Assembly: GCF_003368295.1 (NCBI RefSeq)
Contig: NW_020527717.1
Span: 186,001 to 250,000, forward strand
Length of the DNA stretch: 64,000 nt
Source: Carassius auratus
Taxonomy: Eukaryota > Chordata > Actinopteri > Cypriniformes > Cyprinidae
Reading direction: 5' to 3'
Every line of letters begins with the position of its first letter. Positions within the stretch are counted from its first letter, which is position 1. Positions 25,461 to 38,446 of this stretch are shown in pieces. Position numbers and translations under genes: made by a program. The notes under the pieces are model-generated. The model saw only the letters and a program-made list of their open reading frames with translations. It was not told where the DNA came from and did no database searches.

Positions 25461-27888
25461 CCACACAATGTCTCACAGACAGACCAAGGACTCAGAATTA
25501 GTTCAAAATTGGCTCAAAATGTTTTGGTTAGTAAGTTTTATTTTTATTTTTTTAAAGAAAATATCTTATGGTCACCAAGGCTGCTTTATTTGGTCAAACA
25601 ATTTGGTACAGTTAAAAAACCATAATATTGCAAAAAATACATAACATTTTCAACTGAATAGAAAAAAAAGACTCCTGTGATAGCAAAACTAAATTTTAGC
25701 AGTCAATGCTGAAATCATTTTAATATGGCGATTTGCTTTTTTTTTTTTTTTTTTTTTCTGATTATTATAAATGTTGAAAACTGTTTTGCTGCTTAATCTT
25801 CTTGTGAAAAGGATAACATTAATTTGACATACAAATTCAAATACAAATAGACATACGAACTGTGTTTATATTCACTGATTACTGAATAAAAAAGTTTTTT
25901 TTTAAATCTAACTAACCAAATCTTTTAAAATCAACACGAGTGGCTGAAGTATAAAGACATAACTTTGTCAATCCAAACACTGGTAGTGAACTGTTAGACA
26001 TTATCATTATGCTTGAGATTAATAACTTTGATAGTATTCACCCTGAGGTCAATTCCTGCCCCTTTATTTTTCAATTAGAAAAGCCAAGGAGCTCATTACA
26101 GAGAAGACTTTAACATGCAAAATGTGGCCCTCACAGACACACTCATACATGCATTAATGCAATTGCATATGATTATTTTCATCTCAGAAAAGGGAGAACG
26201 TGCACGTGGGAGCGAGAGAGACCGAATGTGTGAGGCTTAATTGCCATGTTGAAACTAAGTCTGACAGAACAAGTGGATCAAAATAAAGTGGATTATCAGA
26301 TTAAAGGGTTTTGCCACATGCACATCTTAAGTTAAATACATCCTAAACTTCCTCTGGATTCACACACTGTTAAATTACCACATACACACAGCGCAAATCA
26401 AGAAGAAAGGTACGTGATCTGTTAAATGTTCATTATTCAGCAGGTGTTTATCATCATGTTTGTTATCTTTTTTTTATAAGTGCACAAAGTTTTGTTGTTA
26501 TTATGGTTGTATCCCAAAAAAGTAGACCCTTTACAGATTCGGTTGATGTGTTGCTCTTATCTGTACGATTAAAACTGAAAGTGTAATTTAAGTTCTTTTC
26601 GGGGTTATCAGGAGAAAATGACTCATAACGCGTATATGCGTTAATCGACTCCAGAGGGTTAATGTGACATTATGGGAGAAACATTTCATGTACACTAACT
26701 GATTTGAGAAATTTCTCCATATGGGATCTCAGGTATCCTTGCAAAAAGTGCTAGGTTTCAAGTCTGTACTTGTGTGTTAAGGGAAGCAACAGAGGCCGTC
26801 TGTTCAGAGACTCTGAAAACAACATTCTTTTTTTTTTTATGTGAAAATTCAATCTCTTTCTTTTGAATCTGAATGTTTTATGCATATGACTTGAAAACAA
26901 GCCAAATCTGTTTTCTTTCATTTTTGAGTGTGATTTTTAAATGAGTGTATAATTGAAAGGCTGTTATAGCGGTCTAGTAAATATGTGGGAGTGTGCACAA
27001 AAAACATTTACATGCAGTTCCACATTACTCATCCACAATAAATAAACATGACCAAGCTTTACCCAGTATTCCAGCATACTTCTATGGACAGAAAAACACC
27101 CAAAACAGTCTAACACCAGCAACACAATCTAAGTGTGCTTCTATAGTCACAGAGTAACCTATCAGATCACAGTGACTCAGCTGGACAGACAAGGAACCTA
27201 ATCCCACCAATCAAAGGTCACAGAAATCTGACCAGTGAGGATTGAGTATCCAACTCCTTTTTGGACTCATTGTAATACTTGGCACATACCTCTCACACAT
27301 AGCCTCACACATTCAGAAACAAAATATGTTTTATTATATTATATTATTATTCTAGAAAATTATTCTGTTCTAACAAAAAAAACAAAAAAGTTTATAGTTC
27401 TTTAGAAAACCTTCAACGTGTGGTTTAAAGAGTCCAGAAACCAATAGAAAAATCTATAAATTAACATCAAAATCCAACTCAATGATCCCACACATTGTAC
27501 AACTAACCAAACTATGCTACAAAGAATCACTGGAAATCATTTCTTTTTAAGCATGTATAAACAGCAGTAACTGTAAAGGTCAGGTCAGGACATCACATTT
27601 ATCTGATTCTATAACAGCCTGATGTAACCCCAGAGCTGAAATCAAGAAAAGACCCTCTATATCCCAGAACAAACTAGACCCCTAAAAGTCCAGATCCAAA
27701 CCAAAATATAAGAACAAGGTTGTCCATTTCTATCAACTTAATGCTCTGAGCTACTTTATTTTTGCTAACTAACATTGGATGTCTTGCACATTTTCTGCAA
27801 TGGTGAAGATACAATGTCAAGTCAAGTAATTGCCATCATGAATCAGATTGTCTGAAACCAAAGACCAAGACGAATATCCAGACTAAGG

Positions 27889-28235
27889 GCCCTATCATAT
27901 ACCCAACACAATGTGATGCCTGGCAAGAAATTAGCTAGTTTCAGCCTGGCGTGGTTTGATTTTCACGTCCAGTACCATGTTGTTTAAATAGTGAATGCAC
28001 TTGCGCACATCTGTTCACCCATGGGTGTACTGGTCTGAAGGTGTAGATCATGCAATCGCGTGGTGTTTCCATGCTTTTTCCGTGTGCGTTTGCGATGAAG
28101 TAAGGTGGCTGCAAACGCACCTAGGTACTATACAACTATTGAGTGTGAAAGCGGACCAATGTTGCAGATGGCACAGGGAACAATCACGCTCGGGCTCGGA
28201 CCACAGCCCAGTGTGAAAGCCCCCTTATATGTCTT
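27889..28235. repeat. Degraded dispersed repeats (two adjoining pieces)
   Basis: The left piece starts AGGGCCCTATCATATACCCA and includes TGTTTAAATAGTGAATGCAC, a combination I recall as common in cyprinid genomes. The right piece has AGTGTGAAAGC motifs near 28138 and 28210. Neither codes. Confidence 0.35.
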
Positions 28236-31149
28236 CAAACTCTGGTTCACCTAAGTGGTGCATTTGTGTGCTCTTAATGAAGTCTTCCAACTCCTCTCAG
28301 TGGTAGCAGCAGACTGCTGTTAAACTAACATTATAATTATCTGCAGTATGCCCTTTATCCAAAGCCAAACAGGCCTGAAGTATTCTGTCATTTAAACAGA
28401 TGAATGCATGTGCTACAGTTAGCTAATTGACTAATTAGTCTAATTAAGCCACTTGCCAATTTGGGAGTGAGCAAACAGAGGCGTCTCAGCGGAATTTTCC
28501 AGATAGCAGAAAGGAGAGGGTCGTAAATTGGCTGGCTGATAAACTACTGCAGTGAGACACCAGCTTTAAGCACATACAAGCAGTATGGATACTGAAGGCA
28601 ACGGTAACATTTACCACAGACCATGTGCCAACAGCAACAGTACCAATATGTACATTCAGAAAGTCATAAATTAATAATAGGACACAAAAGGTGTGTTCCA
28701 GAAATTGAACACAGGTAAGCAGTGTTTGCAACTCCCTAAAGGACTGGTGCACTGTCAAATCTCTGCAAAGTGGTCATATTAAACATAAGACCATTGCATG
28801 ATACCTAAAATAATAATAATAATAACAATCATAGTCATAATAATTATATGCCTTAAAATAAAATAAAATAAAGTGCATTTGGATATGCCCTAGGCAAAGC
28901 GGGAATGTAGAGATTAGCAAAGATAAAAAAAAATTGAAAACTTTGAATTATGCATATACACACACTCCAGTGAAAAGTCTGTGTCTCCATCGAGTCATGA
29001 GTGCGAACGTGTTGGTTTGCAAGCATTTATTAGTGTAAGTGTGTGTGTTTGTGTTGGGGTTTGCCAGTGCGTGTGTGTCTTTTGGAAGTCCTCCAGTACG
29101 AGGACATCTGCGCTACTAATAAACTATAACTCTGACAAATTGGCACTGTCCAATCATCCGCCCTCTCCATGAATAAGCCATCAGAGTCATCCAATCAGAC
29201 ATGGCTGACGGCTCCAGCCACCAATCAGAGTCAGGCAGGGCAGAGAGGACACACAGGGCACGCTGACACTGCTGTGGGTGGAAATGAACCCTGACTGAAC
29301 CGACGCTGGTCTGGGAACAGCTTGTCACATCCTAATCAATCTTAATATACAGAAATTAACATAGTAGGGTCTGAACAACTACAATTTTTTTACTGGTCAC
29401 ATAAAAAATAGTCAACTAGTTGTGAGTTCATTGTTAACCTCATGTAAATGTCTCATCAAACAACATGCAGCATCAGCGTCTTTGCTGTTCAACGCTGCGT
29501 TGATGGAGAGTGTGAGTGGCTCTTTAATGTGTCATGACAGATCGCTGTAGCAGCATGTGAACTGATCATCTCTTCCTCTTTACTAGAAATAGCACAAAAT
29601 AAACATAAATGAACATCAGAAGGTATCTTTTTTTCAACTGCAAAAAAAAAAAAAAAGGTGTAAAGTGAAGTAACGCCCTGTAACGAGTTATAATGTATTA
29701 GAGGCGCAGTAGTGAGCCCTTCTAAAACACACATTTAAACACTAACTGCTTGTTTGAGATGGTTCAGGTAAAATGGGCTGGATGGCAGAATTCTGAGATT
29801 TTATGGATAAGTGAGGTATAAGTGTATTTGCGGTTCAGAGAGCCTCCTATCAGCGAAGGGGCCCGATAGATCTATTTTAAAACCAACTCACGACAACACG
29901 CAGCAAGGTGATGAAAACCCTGACACTCTCAAATTGCCCTGTCAATCATCAGGGTCTCTAAAAAATGCTGAAATACATTCAGGCACAGACAGAAACGTAA
30001 AGACAGAGACTGTTAGAGTAAAACACCGCTTGAGACCAAACACACAGAGTTAAATCTAAACCAACTATTCAACACACCAGAAAAGAGTGTTCCTAATTTT
30101 GCTGCAGTCATGTACTTCTCTTCTCTGTCAATGATGCAGTATCACAAAGACACTGTCTTTTTAAGGCGCTCAGGAAAGTAGTTGCAGTTTAATGTAATTT
30201 TTTATGATAAAATGTTGCAATTAATGCTTCAATCTATAAAAAAAATGGCTAACATTCAATGCTGCATTTCTGTATAATACACCAAATGCACAAAAAAAGT
30301 TTTTCAAACCTATGGCAGGAGAAGACGTATAAAGTCAAAGTATTTAAGTGTTTTCGCTCTTGTTACTCCTTATGAGATTTTTATGAAGACAAAGCACTTT
30401 TAGGCCTAAAACAGCACAAGTGCTTTATTCCAAATATAGTTCTGTTCTAAATAAGCGTTTATCATGCTGTCCATAACAAGCAATAGGTTAAAAAACAGAC
30501 GAAAATAAGGAACAGTGAGAAAAACTGCAGACTGAGGGTCAGATAAGAGCACAAAAGCAGCTTATGCTAACAAGAGATCAAAAGGTTAAATAAACATGCA
30601 TGCTCTTCAACCTAAAGACAGGAACACAATGAATAAGGGAAGAAGAAGTGTAGAAAGAGGAGAAATTGGAAGTATACAGTAGACAGCAAGGAGGAATTAA
30701 CGTCCTTTATAAAATGAAAATGCTTTCCATTAACATATATGTCAAAATATGCATGGCTGTAGATCCAGTGCTTTACAGAATATTAACATTTTAAATGAGT
30801 GTTTTAGCATGCAACCTTAAACGTTACACACACACACACAAAAAAATGTACCTCTCAACTATTTAGTTCACTGTATTATCTTAAAAAATGCAATTACCAC
30901 ATGATTTCATGTATAAACCATTTCTGCAGATACTTGTAGCAAACATAACTATTCATACTGCATACTCTTTGCCATCATAATGCCCATTTTTCTAATATGT
31001 GTCTTTTGCTTAGTTTAAACAACTGAGTAATCTAAAAGTCAAGCCAAACATGGTCCATTCAGCAAATGGTAGTACAATCACAAAAACTGAAAAATAAGTT
31101 CATTTGTGAGAATGTGTAGAAATATCCATCCGTGTGTGCACAGATAGAG

Positions 31150-31153
<4 letters not shown>

Positions 31154-31210
<57 letters not shown>
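31154..31210. repeat. (TG)n microsatellite next to cdh23 exon 3
   Basis: 57 bp of TG, ending about 10 bp from the exon 3 donor on its intron side. Confidence 0.97.
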
Positions 31211-31212
<2 letters not shown>

Positions 31213-31220
31213 TCACTCAC

Positions 31221-31295
31221 CCACTGGTGTGTTCTCATAGATGAGCAGGAACGACTGGAAGAAGTAATTCTGGAAACGAGGCGGCTGATTAGAGG
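31221..31295 (-). CDS. cdh23: Cadherin-23 exon 3: start of extracellular cadherin repeat 1
   Basis: Cadherin-23 is the giant calcium-dependent adhesion protein that forms the upper part of the hair-cell tip link. On the minus strand, a pyrimidine-rich acceptor ending CTCCAG precedes 75 nt ending at donor GTGAGT. Joined in phase 1 to the signal-peptide exon, it reads ASNQPPRFQNYFFQS then FLLIYENTPVG. This fits the unusual mature N-terminus of vertebrate cadherin-23, where N..P.F.N.FF...LLI.E.TPVG opens the first repeat. Phase and donor agree with a further exon downstream (lower coordinates), but none was recognised before position 1. The identification rests on about 26 residues; another cadherin-related protein is the main alternative. 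Confidence 0.8.
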
Positions 31296-31673
31296 CTGGA
31301 GGGGAGAGAGAGCGAGACATGGGTCTTAATAAGAGAAAACACACAGTTACAGCTGTTACATGAGACTGCAAACAGAAAATGACACTGATGAACAAATCAA
31401 ATGAACAATCTCAATGTTGAGCCGTTTCCAGTCAGGATGAGGGTTGTGTGAGGGCTTGGTATATACAGTATGTGTATACAGAATATTAAAATAAAATGTT
31501 CTGCAAAGGTTCCTTGTTCTGCTGTTTCTTCAGGGAAAGATACAATTGTGTACAAGGTTCTTGAGTTTGCTGGTTCTTTGCAGTACTAAAAAAACACAAT
31601 GTTATTAACTAGACTAAATTTTGCAATAGCTCAGATTTTTCCCAGTAACAAGCAATTTTTAAGCAATAAATAG

Positions 31674-31967
31674 CCTTACTGTCACTTTTGATCAAGTTAA
31701 TGCATTGCTTTATTCAGAAACAATGCATTAACTTGATCAAAAGTGAAAGTAAGGATATGTATAATCTTACAAAAGGTTTATTTTTTCTAATAATTAAATG
31801 CTGTTCTTTTTAACTTTCTATTCAACAAAGAATCAGTTTACACAAAAATATTAAGCAGCAAAAAACTGTATTCAGCATTCTTAAATGTTTCTTGAGGAAA
31901 AAATCAGCATTAGAATGATTTCTGAAGGATCATGTGACACTGAAGACTGGAGTAATGATGCTGAAAA
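31674..31967. repeat. Hairpin plus dispersed core repeat
   Basis: 31674-31707 and 31721-31754 are 34-bp inverted repeats with one mismatch around a 13-bp loop. About 155 bp further on lies a copy of the core repeat (31908-31967). Both may belong to one family, since the hairpin arm sequence CACTTTTGATCAATTTA also occurs at about 18550 in non-hairpin form with one change. Confidence 0.7.
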
Positions 31968-31987
31968 TATATATACACACACATTAG

Positions 31988-32012
31988 TGTGTGTGTGTGT
32001 GTGTGTGTGTTT

Positions 32013-32048
<36 letters not shown>
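31988..32048. repeat. (TG)n microsatellite, interrupted
   Basis: TG run with two small interruptions near 32011-32018. Confidence 0.95.
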
Positions 32049-32050
<2 letters not shown>

Positions 32051-33695
32051 ATAAAAAAAAATAAGTAAGCATATTTTAAATATATAAATGCCCTTTTAAA
32101 TATACAATATACTTTTAAATGTACAACAGTTTTTACAGCGTAACATTTCTTACTTGAATTCCCCAACACTAGCAATCAATATTTCACTACTACACACTTT
32201 GCTCTGACATGTGTAAACTTCCCCATCCGTGCTTGTTGTGTGCGAGACATGTTTCCCCAGTCTATATATGCGTGTGTGTGTTCTCTTTCCAGGGGTAGCA
32301 GGAGACAAGCAGATTTGTCAGGAAGATCAGGGGAGCTTTGATCGTGTGCATGGGTAGTGGGCCACAGAGACAACACACACTCCAGAAAAGGGCTTGTGCA
32401 TGTGTGTGTTTGAAGTGCTGGTGTCTGATAGGGTGAATCACTTTTTGACTACGCTTTGAACGCGGCAAGAACAAACCAGGGAGAGAGAGAGAGAGAGAGA
32501 GGGAGATGTAGAGCAAGAAACGAAAGCTATTGACTGTGTATCCGCCAATACGCAGTAACTAGAATCAATCTAGAGTAACACGTCAGCCCGTGTTAATTAC
32601 TGAACCATTACAGAATGGCAGCGGAGATTAAAACGAGTTTTAGGTGTGTGACAAACTGGATCACAGATTTAATGAGAGTTCCTTTCAGCCAAAAGCGAAG
32701 CCTGTCGCATCTGTCCCGGCTTCAGCTCCAGATCTTTACACTGTCATTATAAAATTAATAATCATATCATTATTGTTGCTTAATGAAATTTCCTTTGAGC
32801 CCCATGCATTGAAATTAAATTGTAATGAATACTGAAATTAATATGATTTAATTGAATTTTCACACTTAAGACTAAGGCCTGTTTCACACATCCAATGTCG
32901 GCAACCTATAACTGACGTGTAATTTATTTCAGCGCATAAAGCTGTGTGCAAACAATAAAAGATGCTGTTTTTGCAGGCAGCACTTTGGGGTTTGTAATAG
33001 TTCTCAATGGCCTGCTCTTGACAATTTGATAATTTATAGCCATTATCAAAGAAAAACTGTGTCGTAATGAAAGCTCTACAGATGCCTGCGGCTGCTGTTA
33101 CGCTGCTTCCACCGCTGCAGAGCCAGGATAGCTGATGTTTTCCCATTGTGACATTGACTGAGAGTCTTTTGAGTGAACAGGTCAGACAGAACCTCCATCA
33201 TATCAGATCTCTTCGCAGACACCATCATTTTTATGAAGACACCTCACCTCTCTTCCACTATTTACCTTAAAAAGTTCACCACAAAAAAAGGAAAAAGGAA
33301 AATCTTATTCTTCCAGTTCTTCCAGTTTATTTTGTGCATATAAGCACCAATAGGGCAAAAAACAACTGTTGTATTGTTTTAGGGCAAAAAGAAAGATTTT
33401 CAGTGAATAACCACTTGAATTTCTGTTGGTCTGTTTTTCACAAAAAGCTTAAAATCTATCAAATTATTCAAAAGACTTGAAATATGGCATACAAGTCCTA
33501 TGGACTACCTATATGGTATTGTTGTGGTCTTTTTTTGGCACTTGATTGGTCTTGACTAAAACTAAAAAAGACCACAAAAGAACCCATACAGCAATCAATA
33601 ATTGTGAACTACAATGAAAGTCTTCTGAAGCCATACAACTGCTGAATTATAAGTTGTTATTCACTGGAAATCATGCATTGATATGTTCACATTTA

Positions 33696-33698
<3 letters not shown>

Positions 33699-33736
<38 letters not shown>
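33699..33736. repeat. (AT)n microsatellite
   Basis: About 38 bp of AT. Confidence 0.95.
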
Positions 33737-33737
<1 letters not shown>

Positions 33738-34766
33738 CACAAAGGAGATTTGAAGTCGGTGTAAAAATTCACCCCATCTAATTTCTAAATGCATGCTATT
33801 GATCTTATTGTGAACAATTAATTCATGCATATGTTTTCTTTTTTGATTAAAATCTATGGCGGCCGAGAAGTGCAAAGCAAATTACAATTCTGAAAACAAA
33901 ATAACAAATTTTGACTTCCAGTCACTTGTCTCTGCCTCCATCCAATCAACAACCAATGGATAGAATAAAATCCTGCCCTGTATTTTCTTCTTTTTTGATA
34001 ATCCGTTTAACATGAATATACAGGTACATCACATTATGGACGTAAAGATTGGTTTAAATAGTTTTTAGTCATCATTTTTGAGTTAAGTCCCATCTTTTTA
34101 ACTCCATGGTGCATAAACAGATTTTAAAATGAATATACAAATTAATAGCAACCAATGAGCAAAAACATCCCTTGAGAGTATTTGAAGAGCTCAAATGATG
34201 CAAATGATAACATCAAATTTTAGCCTGTTCATCACACAAAGCTAACACATGCCATCAAAAGACTAGAAATATAGTGCAGAAGTTACTTTTCATGATACTT
34301 TCATGATGTGTTTTTGTCCTTGTGGAAGTTTGACAGTCATGGTCACTAAGAAAAAGTTTGGATAATGATTTTATTCTTTTTGTGAACTACTCCTTTAAAT
34401 TCTCTCTCTCTCTCTTTTGAGACTAGAAGTGTTTAACATTCAGTCTCGAGTTGTTCAGGGGTTCAGGGCTCAAACTCCCTCCCTAATTTACCTCCATTTC
34501 ATTTAACCCTCAAAACCCTGAACCAATCCCAGAGAGCTAATAACCATGAGAGAACAGCTCCCACAGGACCTATGAGAGACAGAGTGAGCGAGGCCGATTC
34601 ATGAAGAAAGATGGAGTGTGTAAATGATTGAGAGAGGTTCGGCGAAAGAAAAGGACACAGACAGGAAGAGGAAAGAGAGGGCAGCGAATTATAAACTCCT
34701 GTGGTCTGATGTTAAGTGTCAGAGACACTGTGTTGTTAAACGTGCCACCACAGATCACAGGTGTCC

Positions 34767-34793
34767 CACACACACACACACACACACACACAT
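34767..34793. repeat. (CA)n microsatellite
   Basis: 27 bp of CA. Confidence 0.93.
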
Positions 34794-35834
34794 GCGAACA
34801 GTGAGGAATGATAGACAGGCGCTGGAGAGCAGTGATGGAGTGAGATGTCTGAGAAAAGACAGGACTCTCGCACTGATAGAAAGACAACAGGAACATAATG
34901 AGAGTACGCTGAAAATGAGAGAAACGAAGAGAGTGACACAAGAGAGAGACCACAATCAGACTTTTAATCTCAAAGTCTGAGAGACACATTTGACCTGTGA
35001 GCACTAAGTCAGTGGGGGGGGGGGGTGATGTCACTGGGCTCATGAATATTAAGTAGTTCATGCTGATGTTGTTAGATCATCAATATTCATGAGGCAAGCC
35101 GTTACCTCAGGTTCATATAAAACATGTCCTGTTCTTCTAGATGTCTCAAACTGATTTGACAACGAAAAATAATATCATTCACTTTTAATGATGGTCAATT
35201 TCACTCTAATTCTTATTGAAAGAATAATGCTAAATTAGCAATTTAGCCAGGACATGGATCTTCCAGCATTCAAAGAAAGCTAGATGGAGCGCAAAGTATG
35301 GAACAGAACCCAGCGTTCTAGACATACGGTTTTCTTGCCACTGTGTCTTTAAAATCCAGTGCTTATGTTGAGAGATGCTGAAAAAAACCCAGGTAAAGAT
35401 GTGCATGTAGACAAATAATTCAAAAAGAGACAGAATGCTAGGACACTTCCTTTGTGAACTGAATTGCAATGATAAGCTGACTTCAATAAAACATGATGCA
35501 TTGCCATCTAAAGCCACTTTTTTGTCCTTTAATATTAGAAAATATTTTTAAATGTTATTGTAATTTAAAAGAACAGTTTAGATATAAATATCTCAAAGAC
35601 TCAAAATGTATAAAATCTATTAAACAATTAAATTTTCTAATAAAGCACTGGTTAGCTGTTTCTCCTCATTAATCTATAGATTCTGTCACTTCACAAACTT
35701 GTCCATTTGATTGTCAAATCAAGCTTGACGATTTATTAGAGAAGTTGATTTATACATCCTCATCCTCAAATGTAAAGTTTGTTTTGGTATAACAACACAA
35801 AAATGTAGCACCTCATGGAGAAACAAAGTGAGAA

Positions 35835-36127
35835 ACTGTGTGTATGTGTGTGTGTGCATCTATATTCCCTACATTATCGGGACCAAATGTCACCACAGGT
35901 TTATTAATAACCGTATATGTTGACCTCGTGGGGACATTTTTGGTGCCAATGAGGAAACAAACTTCTAAATCATATAGAATTAAGTGTTTTGAAAATATAA
36001 AATAGCAGAAAGTTTTCTTTGAGGAATAAGTTTAGGTGTTGCTTGGTTTAGGGTTAGGGTAAGGGGATAGAAAATATAGTTTTAACAGTATAAAAAACAT
36101 TACGTCTATGGAACATCCCCACAAAAA
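35835..36127. repeat. Dispersed repeat beside the cdh23 exon 2 donor
   Basis: Contains CCCTACATTATCGGGACCAA, TTGACCTCGTGGGGACATTT, a TTAGGGTTAGGG stretch and AACATCCCCACA. This arrangement is a highly repeated teleost intronic sequence as I recall it. It ends about 15 bp from the splice donor. Confidence 0.5.
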
Positions 36128-36142
36128 AAGGAAACCAGTTAC

Positions 36143-36234
36143 CTTCAGAAAGTGTTTGTAGCAGCAATAAGGAGAGAAGCAACTTGACTACAGTCATCTT
36201 GCCTCCAGAGCCTTCACACCACGACATCTCCAAC
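36143..36234 (-). CDS. cdh23: Cadherin-23 exon 2: start codon and signal peptide
   Basis: This minus-strand exon lies between acceptor TGTTGCAG and donor GTAACT. The ATG at 36227 starts MSWCEGSGGK; a second in-frame ATG ten codons later gives MTVVKLLLSLLLLQTLSE, a textbook signal peptide with a long leucine core. Either start may be used; the second gives the more usual signal length. The exon ends in phase 1, which exactly fits the exon at 31221-31295. A repeat sequence abuts the donor on the intron side. Confidence 0.8.
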
Positions 36235-38446
36235 CTGCAACACACAAACACACACACAATCAACCACTGTGTTAAGATTGGCATCGTGAAACACCACCAC
36301 AACTGCTTGGTACTTCCAGCATTGCAGATATTACACACTGCACATTTGTGTACTGGCATCATCTGGTCAAGTCTTTGTGATTGTAACTTATCATCAAAAA
36401 TTCTATGACATTAGCTCCAGATATCCAGCTCTTATAAATAAATCATGTACGGTTCATGTTGTAAGTTGTGATGTCTCCGGGTGAGCCTCATCACAAGTTT
36501 AATGCTCCTGATGTCAACATGTGATATGCAAATACAATCATTGCTGAGTTCCTGATAAACTGTAACACACTGCATGAATCTCAGTGAGAAAAATCTCAAA
36601 GGTTTTACATCGGTGGCTCCAGAAATGGCTTTAAGCGCAAGTCAAATACTATGTGTCCAAATAAAAATCGAAATGCTTTCTGTGATGATGAAATGAAAAT
36701 CCAGTGGTTGTTCAGTTTCTATCAGATTTAGGGGGTGAGACGGTTATCTCATGTTCTTGATCTCAGACCAGTTTTCATTATGCAAATATGAACTCCACAT
36801 TTCAGCAACAAACGCATGTGAAGAATGTTCTTTGCATCAATGAATGTTATACATCATACATAATACACATATAAAATGAAATTATATATATATATATATA
36901 AGCTCACTATAGCTAGTGGGCTAAAATTTAATTTCGTACCCGGGTGAACACCCTTAAGACTAACTCTTTTGCCAGCAGTAGAGCGTGAGAAAAATAACTT
37001 AATTTGAAGACAAAAGGCATCATTTGCCAGCTTGTAGTGTTTCACACCCAGTTGAACATGAGAGCTGCTTCAAAATGATTTTATGCCTTTTGTTCTTTTA
37101 GCCTTGATATACAAGCAGGAGCTGTATGACATGTTTAAGTATTTGTTCTGCATTTGCAATCTGTCAGCATAATGCCAACATGATTTTTGGGCCAAACTGT
37201 GCATACCTACATTAAAATCCACACATCGAAACACCATATGCTGCATTTCCTCGGAGAAGAAGACTTTATCACAAATATTTTGCATGCTAAAAGCACTTTC
37301 CGACTTACGTGAAGTCACCCAATAAATGATATTGCTTGAGGAGAGGGGTGTTATATTGACAGTATTAATGATTAATAGGCATATAATTTATGCATTAAAA
37401 TGAAGAATAGTTTTACACTTGCTCAAGTGAGAAGGAGGGTTTATTCAACAAGGAATCCCCATAGAGTGAAGTACTCACACACACTCGAGTTAATGGAGAG
37501 ACGTGTGCTGCTGATCAGCTAGCATCTCACTCGCTCGCTCGCCCTCCCTTCCACCTCCGAGTAAAAATAAATAAATGAAATAAACAAGTGTCTGAGTGAG
37601 AAGAGTGAAAATTATATTTACAAGGGAGCTGCTGTGATGAGCGACTTAATTACAGCAACTGTAAGGTCGAAATTAATGATGTATAATCACGCCGCGTACA
37701 ACCTCAGTTTAATTAGGCTAATTACCAAGCTGGGATTGGCTGAGCTTGTTTGTTTTGCTGGTATTTACTCTTAAAGCTGCGGCGTTAAAGGTGTCCGCGG
37801 GGATGGAGATAAGATACAATCTAATTCTCTTTCCATTCTAGAAAACGATCAAATGGAAGTTTACCCCAGCATCTTAGGATTACATTCTATAATGAGGAAA
37901 AACACAGCACTGGTTCTCCTGATGGAGTGATTTGAACATTTTTAGTTACTTTAATAATCTAATTTTATATTTCTTTAAATAAAATATATGTAGACTACAT
38001 AAGCCAAGTTTCTCTTTGCAAACATTGCTTTATTTGATTTTCAATTATTTTAATTGACCTTTTGTAAAGACCCACCCCCTTAGTTTTTGTTGCTACGTCC
38101 AACAAGATATGCTGCTCTCACGACACACATCATGTTCTCATGCAGTGAAAAATTGTGAAGCAAAGAGGAAACTGAAAACACGCCAACAGACAAGACAGAG
38201 GTGCTTAACTTTGGTGTGAAACAAAATCTCAGCTTCAAAATGTTGTCATTTGTCATTCAAACAATAAATACTATTTTGTGGCTCTTTAAAAGATCGCTGT
38301 GGCACTTCTACTCAAGCGACAAGTGAACTGATCGTCATTTCATACTTACTAAAGCACAAAATAAACATGAATGAACATCAAAAGGTATTTTATTTTAATC
38401 ACAGAAAGATGTTAATACACACCACTTTTCAAGTTTAAGGCTACGT

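Larger units (their letters stand above)
1..31220 (-). other. Probable cdh23 intron 3 (partial), non-coding
   Basis: No exon with matching frame and splice sites was recognised here. The stretch is AT-rich intronic DNA with mobile elements and microsatellites, listed separately. Between them (2710-5380, 5455-7140, 8940-9960, 11365-17340, 18460-20140, 21550-31150) I see only unannotated sequence, small dispersed repeats and a few TAAT-rich segments that may be regulatory. Confidence 0.5.
31296..36142 (-). other. cdh23 intron 2
   Basis: Bounded by donor GTAACT at 36142 and acceptor CAG at 31298-31296 on the minus strand. It contains a near-perfect hairpin (31674-31754), a copy of the dispersed core repeat, (TG)n, (TA)n and (CA)n tracts, and a repeat next to the donor. 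No coding sequence was seen. Confidence 0.6.

Noticed and set aside
1..31220. Further cdh23 exons on the minus strand
   Set aside because: I looked for the next part of cadherin repeat 1 and for cadherin calcium-binding motifs with splice sites and found none that fit. A short exon could still have been missed by eye.
34570..35061. A 163-codon minus-strand open frame
   Set aside because: Its middle is a (CA)n run, and the rest shows no conserved motif.
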